Part shown: piece by piece, positions 59,896 to 64,000 of the stretch | Layout: each line of letters starts with the position of its first letter | How positions within the stretch are numbered: position 1 is the first letter of the stretch | Assembly: GCA_004193545.1 (NCBI GenBank) | Contig: RPGO01000040.1 | Coordinates: 62,001-126,000 of the forward strand | From: Candidatus Argoarchaeum ethanivorans | GTDB lineage: Archaea; Halobacteriota; Methanosarcinia; Methanosarcinales; EX4572-44 | Reading direction: 5' to 3' | Length of the DNA stretch: 64,000 bases | Made by a program: the position numbers and the translations under genes | The notes under the pieces: model-generated | What the model saw: the letters and a program-made list of their open reading frames with translations, nothing else | What the model was told of the DNA's origin: nothing | Database searches by the model: none

Positions 59896-61923
59896 TTGAT
59901 GATATCTGCTGTTTTGAAGCGTAATGGACGTCTGGTCAGTTTTAACCGCTTAAAAATTGATGCTGCAATCTTGAAAGCATTTGACGCAGTGGAAGAAGAC
60001 ACTTCAACAGTCTCCGAGCTTGCAGAAAAGGTTGCAGTGAAGCTTGAAGAAAGAAGCGGGACTCTCGGTGTCGAGGAAATTCAGGATGTTGTGGAGCATG
60101 TACTGATCGATGCTGGTTTTGCTGACGTTGCTAAAGCATATATCCTGTATCGAGAGAAAAGAAGCGAGATCCGCCGTGCCAAGATGTTTTTTGGAGTGCG
60201 TGATGAATTAAAGCTCAGTGTTAATGCTGCGAAGGTACTTGAAAAACGATATCTTTTAAAGGATAATCATGGCAGTGTTACAGAGTCTCCTTCACAGATG
60301 TTTTTTCGTGTAGCAGAAGCAGTAGATAGTAATCGCGGGCATGCAAGCGAATTTTATGAAGTAATGAAAAATTTACAGTTTCTCCCCAATTCGCCAACCT
60401 TGATGAATGCTGGCGCTCCACTCGGGCAGTTAAGTGCATGCTTTGCGCTGCCTGTCAAGGACTCTCTTGAATCAATTTTCACAGCGGTTAAACAGATGTC
60501 AATAATCCAGCAGTCTGGTGGAGGCACCGGCTTCTCATTTTCACACCTGAGGCCAAGAGGAGACATCGTGCGATCCACTCATGGTGTAGCGTCAGGTCCA
60601 GTGTCTTTTATCAGGGTATTTGATACAGCCACTGATGTGATTAAACAGGGTGGAAAGAGGAGAGGTGCTAATATGGCAGTGATGCATGTAAGCCACCCTG
60701 ATATTATCGAGTTCATCACAGCAAAAGCAAAAGGCGTTTTTACCAATTTCAATTTTTCAGTGGCAGTAGACGATGCTTTTATGAAAGCGCTTGAACATGG
60801 AGAAGAGTACGCTCTTATAAACCCAAGAAACCGGAGGATGGTTAGAAGTGTTGATGCAGGAAGCCTCTGGAATCTTATTGCTGAAAAGGCATGGGAATGT
60901 GGAGACCCTGGTCTTATTTTTATTGATGAGATTAACCGTTACAACCCAACACCAGAACTTGGAGAGATTGAAAGCACCAACCCCTGCGCTGAGCAACCAC
61001 TGTTACCTTATGAATCCTGCAATCTTGGCTCTATTAATCTTTCAAAACTGGTTAGAAATGAGGAGATTAATTGGGATTTACTATCAGAGCTTGTGACAAC
61101 CGGCATCAGATTCCTTGATTTTGTGATTGATGTTAACCGATTCCCGCTCAAAAGAATTGCCAAGGTTACAAGAGGTAATCGGAAAATTGGACTTGGTGTG
61201 ATGGGTTTTGCAGACATGCTTGTACAGCTTCACATACCTTATGACAGCAGTGAAGCACTCAAACTGGCAGAACAGATAATGAAACACATATCGAGGATTG
61301 CAGGTGAAACTTCAATGGATCTTGCAGAAAAATACGGTGATTATCCAAATATTGACAGAAGTATGCACCGTGTTAGAAGAAGGAATGCAACGCTTACAAC
61401 CATAGCGCCAACCGGCAGTCTGAGCATCATTGCTAATTGTTCAAGCGGCATCGAGCCGATCTTTGCTATATCCTTTGTGCGAAACATACTGGAGGGGGCA
61501 AGACTTGTGGAGGTAAATCCATATTTTAAACAGATCGCAAAACAGAGAGGTTTCTACAGCCCATCTCTGATGAATAAGATTGCAAGAACAGGAAGTGTAG
61601 CAAACATGAAGGATGTTCCACGTGATATACAGGAAGTGTTCAAAACAGCGATGGACATAACTACTTCAGCTCATGTGAAGATGCAGGCAGCATTCCAGAA
61701 ATATACTGATAATTCAGTATCAAAAACCATTAATCTGCCTCCTGATGCAGGAATAAGCGATGTGAAGCAAGCCTACATCCTTGCATTCAAACTTAAATGT
61801 AAAGGCATAACCGTGTTTCGCTATGGATGCAAGGACGAGCAGGTGTTATATCTTGGTGTACCTGGGGTTCCCGTTGATCCTGAATATGTGGGAAGATGCA
61901 CCCGCGACGACTGCGTGTACTGA
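59896..61923 (+). CDS. nrdJ: Ribonucleoside-diphosphate reductase, adenosylcobalamin-dependent (class II)
   Basis: ATP-cone N-terminus; LPNSPTLMNAG, QLSACFALPV, STNPCAEQPLLPYESCNLGSINLSKLV, TIAPTGSLSIIANCSSGIEPIFA. Confidence 0.92.
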   Translation: MMISAVLKRNGRLVSFNRLKIDAAILKAFDAVEEDTSTVSELAEKVAVKLEERSGTLGVEEIQDVVEHVLIDAGFADVAKAYILYREKRSEIRRAKMFFGVRDELKLSVNAAKVLEKRYLLKDNHGSVTESPSQMFFRVAEAVDSNRGHASEFYEVMKNLQFLPNSPTLMNAGAPLGQLSACFALPVKDSLESIFTAVKQMSIIQQSGGGTGFSFSHLRPRGDIVRSTHGVASGPVSFIRVFDTATDVIKQGGKRRGANMAVMHVSHPDIIEFITAKAKGVFTNFNFSVAVDDAFMKALEHGEEYALINPRNRRMVRSVDAGSLWNLIAEKAWECGDPGLIFIDEINRYNPTPELGEIESTNPCAEQPLLPYESCNLGSINLSKLVRNEEINWDLLSELVTTGIRFLDFVIDVNRFPLKRIAKVTRGNRKIGLGVMGFADMLVQLHIPYDSSEALKLAEQIMKHISRIAGETSMDLAEKYGDYPNIDRSMHRVRRRNATLTTIAPTGSLSIIANCSSGIEPIFAISFVRNILEGARLVEVNPYFKQIAKQRGFYSPSLMNKIARTGSVANMKDVPRDIQEVFKTAMDITTSAHVKMQAAFQKYTDNSVSKTINLPPDAGISDVKQAYILAFKLKCKGITVFRYGCKDEQVLYLGVPGVPVDPEYVGRCTRDDCVY

Positions 61924-61926
61924 AAA

Positions 61927-62025
61927 CTGCACAACTTCGTTGTACAGAGTTATTGGATAACCTTTAATTCTCGACTTTCGCAAGTACAGAGTTATTGGAT
62001 AACCTTTAATTCTCGATTGCGCGAC
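61927..62025. repeat. Stem-loop plus 42-bp tandem repeat downstream of nrdJ
   Basis: ctgcacaacttcgttgtacag stem-loop; gtacagagttattggataacctttaattctcga at 61942 and 61984. Confidence 0.85.
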
Positions 62026-62071
62026 ACATGCCCTGTTTTTCCAACCAGTTCTGCAATGTGTACTGAAATGT

Positions 62072-63502
62072 TCAGGTTAATGATTGCGTGACTCCCGGGG
62101 ATTTTTTCATCAGCTCCTTGATATACAGCCTTGCCCACACAAATGCTACTGTTACAGCAATGGTGTTTGCTGCAACCAGACCCCACCAGACCCCAACCAG
62201 ACCCCATCCAAAGATGAAAGCAAATACAACAGCAAATAATGGAGTTAGAATAAGCGTTCGTAAAATTGTGACAAGTAGTGCAGTCATCCCTTTCCCGGTT
62301 CCTTGAAAAAGCGAAGATGAGAGCATGCCAAATGATATTGTTGGGTAATAAAAACTGATTATCCTGAGAAAAATTGTCAACCCTGGTGCAATACGTTCCG
62401 CTCCTCCAGCTTGTGTAAATACCGCAGCTATCTGAGGTGCGAAAATAAAGGTTACAACAGCGATAACTGCTTCTATCACAAAACCAATCTTTATTGCATA
62501 GAGATGAGCAATACTGACCTTTTTAAAGGAGTGTGCACCAAAAGCAGCTCCACTTACCGAGACAAGTGCAGTAGCAATACCCATTGTCGGCAGAACCGCT
62601 ATACTTGCTACACGCCATCCAGTGGAGTAGATTGCTACACCATCCGTGTTACCAACCATTACTATAATGATATTTATTATTATCATCATAAATGACATGG
62701 AAACCATCATCACTGAACCTGGCAGACCAACTTTGAGAATATCTATAATAATATTCTTATTGAATTTAAAATCGCTGAAGTTAAACGATACATAAGTATC
62801 TCTTTTGAAAAAAAACCAGTTTAACATGACAATAGAAGTAATGCTTAGCGATAGTAGTGTTGCCCAGGCAGCGCCTGCAATACCTAAATCAAAGGTGTAG
62901 ATAAAAATAGGGTCTAGTACGATATTCAGACCAGCACCAAGTGCCATGGCATACATAGCTCTTTTTACATCTCCTTCACCCCTCAGTATTGCATTTGCTA
63001 TGTTTGTAAAAAATATAAAAATACTGCCTGCAATGATAACCTTGCCGTATGAGACAGTCATTCCTATGACATCAACTGCACCAATAAAAACAAATATCTC
63101 GCGAGCAAAGGCAAAAAGTGGTACAGTAAAGACGACTACAAATAAGAGCATTATAGCGATTGTATGAACTGCTATATTGTCTGCACCAGGTTTATCAGAA
63201 GCACCAATCCTGCGGGAGATGGCAGACGCTGCACCTATACCCAATCCATTAGATAGTCCCACAGCCAAAAAGAAAAACGGGAAAACGAAACCAATCGCAG
63301 CGAGTGCGTTAGCACCAAGACCAGAAACCCAAATCGCATCAGCAAGATTGTAGATTGCCTGTATAGACATAGCTGCAATCATTGGCAATGAAAGTTTGAT
63401 AATTGCCTTTTTAGGGTCTCCAAGTAGTGTCTTCACTCCTTTCGTTTTCTTATTCCTGGATGACTCATCTGAAATTTCTTTTTTTGTTTGTTTACTATTC
63501 AC
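62072..63502 (-). CDS. MATE-family efflux transporter
   Basis: 476-aa, 12-TM ORF; KLSLPMIAAMSIQAIYNLADAIWVSGLGANALAAIGFVFPF and MALGAGLNIVLDPIFIYTFDLGIAGAAWATLLS. Confidence 0.93.
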   Translation of the reverse strand: MNSKQTKKEISDESSRNKKTKGVKTLLGDPKKAIIKLSLPMIAAMSIQAIYNLADAIWVSGLGANALAAIGFVFPFFFLAVGLSNGLGIGAASAISRRIGASDKPGADNIAVHTIAIMLLFVVVFTVPLFAFAREIFVFIGAVDVIGMTVSYGKVIIAGSIFIFFTNIANAILRGEGDVKRAMYAMALGAGLNIVLDPIFIYTFDLGIAGAAWATLLSLSITSIVMLNWFFFKRDTYVSFNFSDFKFNKNIIIDILKVGLPGSVMMVSMSFMMIIINIIIVMVGNTDGVAIYSTGWRVASIAVLPTMGIATALVSVSGAAFGAHSFKKVSIAHLYAIKIGFVIEAVIAVVTFIFAPQIAAVFTQAGGAERIAPGLTIFLRIISFYYPTISFGMLSSSLFQGTGKGMTALLVTILRTLILTPLFAVVFAFIFGWGLVGVWWGLVAANTIAVTVAFVWARLYIKELMKKSPGVTQSLT

Positions 63503-63583
63503 GTATGAACCATCTTGTTAATTGCTCCTCTATTCCCGAGAGTGGACTTCCTGATGTAAGAATTTTAATATATATCTTAAGAA

Positions 63584-63780
63584 ACTGCATACAACGCATG
63601 CAGAGATAACCTTTGATTGTAACTTTTAATTCTCGACTCACGCAAGCACTACACAACTTCGTTCTGCAGAACTGTACACAACGCGAGCAGAGATAACCAG
63701 TAACTGCATACAACGCAAGCGGAGATGCTCGGTAACTCTTGATTACGAAGTAATCAAGTTGCGAAGCAACCGAGTGTAGA
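63584..63780. repeat. Cluster of imperfect 28-bp repeats and small palindromes
   Basis: actgcatacaacgcatgcagagataacc (63584), actgtacacaacgcgagcagagataacc (63671), actgcatacaacgcaagcggagatgctc (63703), then cttgattac-gaa-gtaatcaag and gttgc-gaa-gcaac. Confidence 0.85.
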
Positions 63781-63840
63781 AATCATGTATCGAATTTCAG
63801 TAGCAGTAGAACATGGTTGCATTTATATTTTCCTATATGT

Positions 63841-63974
63841 GGGGCTGTCAACTTGTTGGGTGTTGGCATTGTTTCGATCTGGTCGTATATTCAGGTATAA
63901 TGTCTACTGTTCTGGGTTTGAACGCATGAAAGAAATTAGAGTTTTGGTATAACACCCAACAAGTTGACAGCCCC
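63841..63974. mobile_element. MITE-like element with perfect 24-bp terminal inverted repeats
   Basis: ggggctgtcaacttgttgggtgtt (63841-63864) and its exact reverse complement aacacccaacaagttgacagcccc (63951-63974). Internal 86 bp has no ORF. Confidence 0.85.
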
Positions 63975-64000
63975 GAAATGGTTGGTGAGAAGACTATCAA

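Noticed and set aside
63495-63713. 72-aa minus-strand ORF with repeated GYLCxRCxQF (CxxC-like) motifs
   Set aside because: The motif is the translation of the intergenic gataacc/acaacgc repeats, not a zinc-binding protein.
63584-63730. Possible CRISPR array
   Set aside because: Only three imperfect repeats with unequal spacing (59 and 4 nt) and no cas genes in the window.

Overview
The window is chromosomal DNA from a euryarchaeon with methanogen/ANME-type metabolism. Supporting genes include a CfbE-like F430 synthetase, methanogenesis marker 2, HdrA, a TIGR00284-type dihydropteroate synthase-like protein, KEOPS Cgi121, Taw1, archaeal thymidylate synthase and archaeal AlaRS. Housekeeping genes (rpiA, hisA, alaS, dapF, prs, ubiX, dCMP deaminase, e-MtaB, class II RNR) are interspersed with decaying or accessory DNA: two IS630-type copies, an IS4/IS1634-like element, other transposase relics, a MITE-like element, dispersed stem-loop repeats, and RhuM, HicB and R-M relics. 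Best candidates for something undescribed: (1) a tight three-gene cassette at 8019-12568 encoding a nitrilase-fold enzyme with an apparently intact Glu-Lys-Cys triad plus two proteins of no recognisable family; (2) a 673-aa archaeal RelA/SpoT-domain protein with a large unassigned C-terminus; (3) an HdrA whose C-terminal MvhD-like domain seems to have lost its cluster cysteines; (4) a Vms1/eRF1-like protein with a GGWSQ motif. An IS630 copy splits a host gene so cleanly that the original ORF can be rebuilt. All family assignments are by eye; no searches were run.
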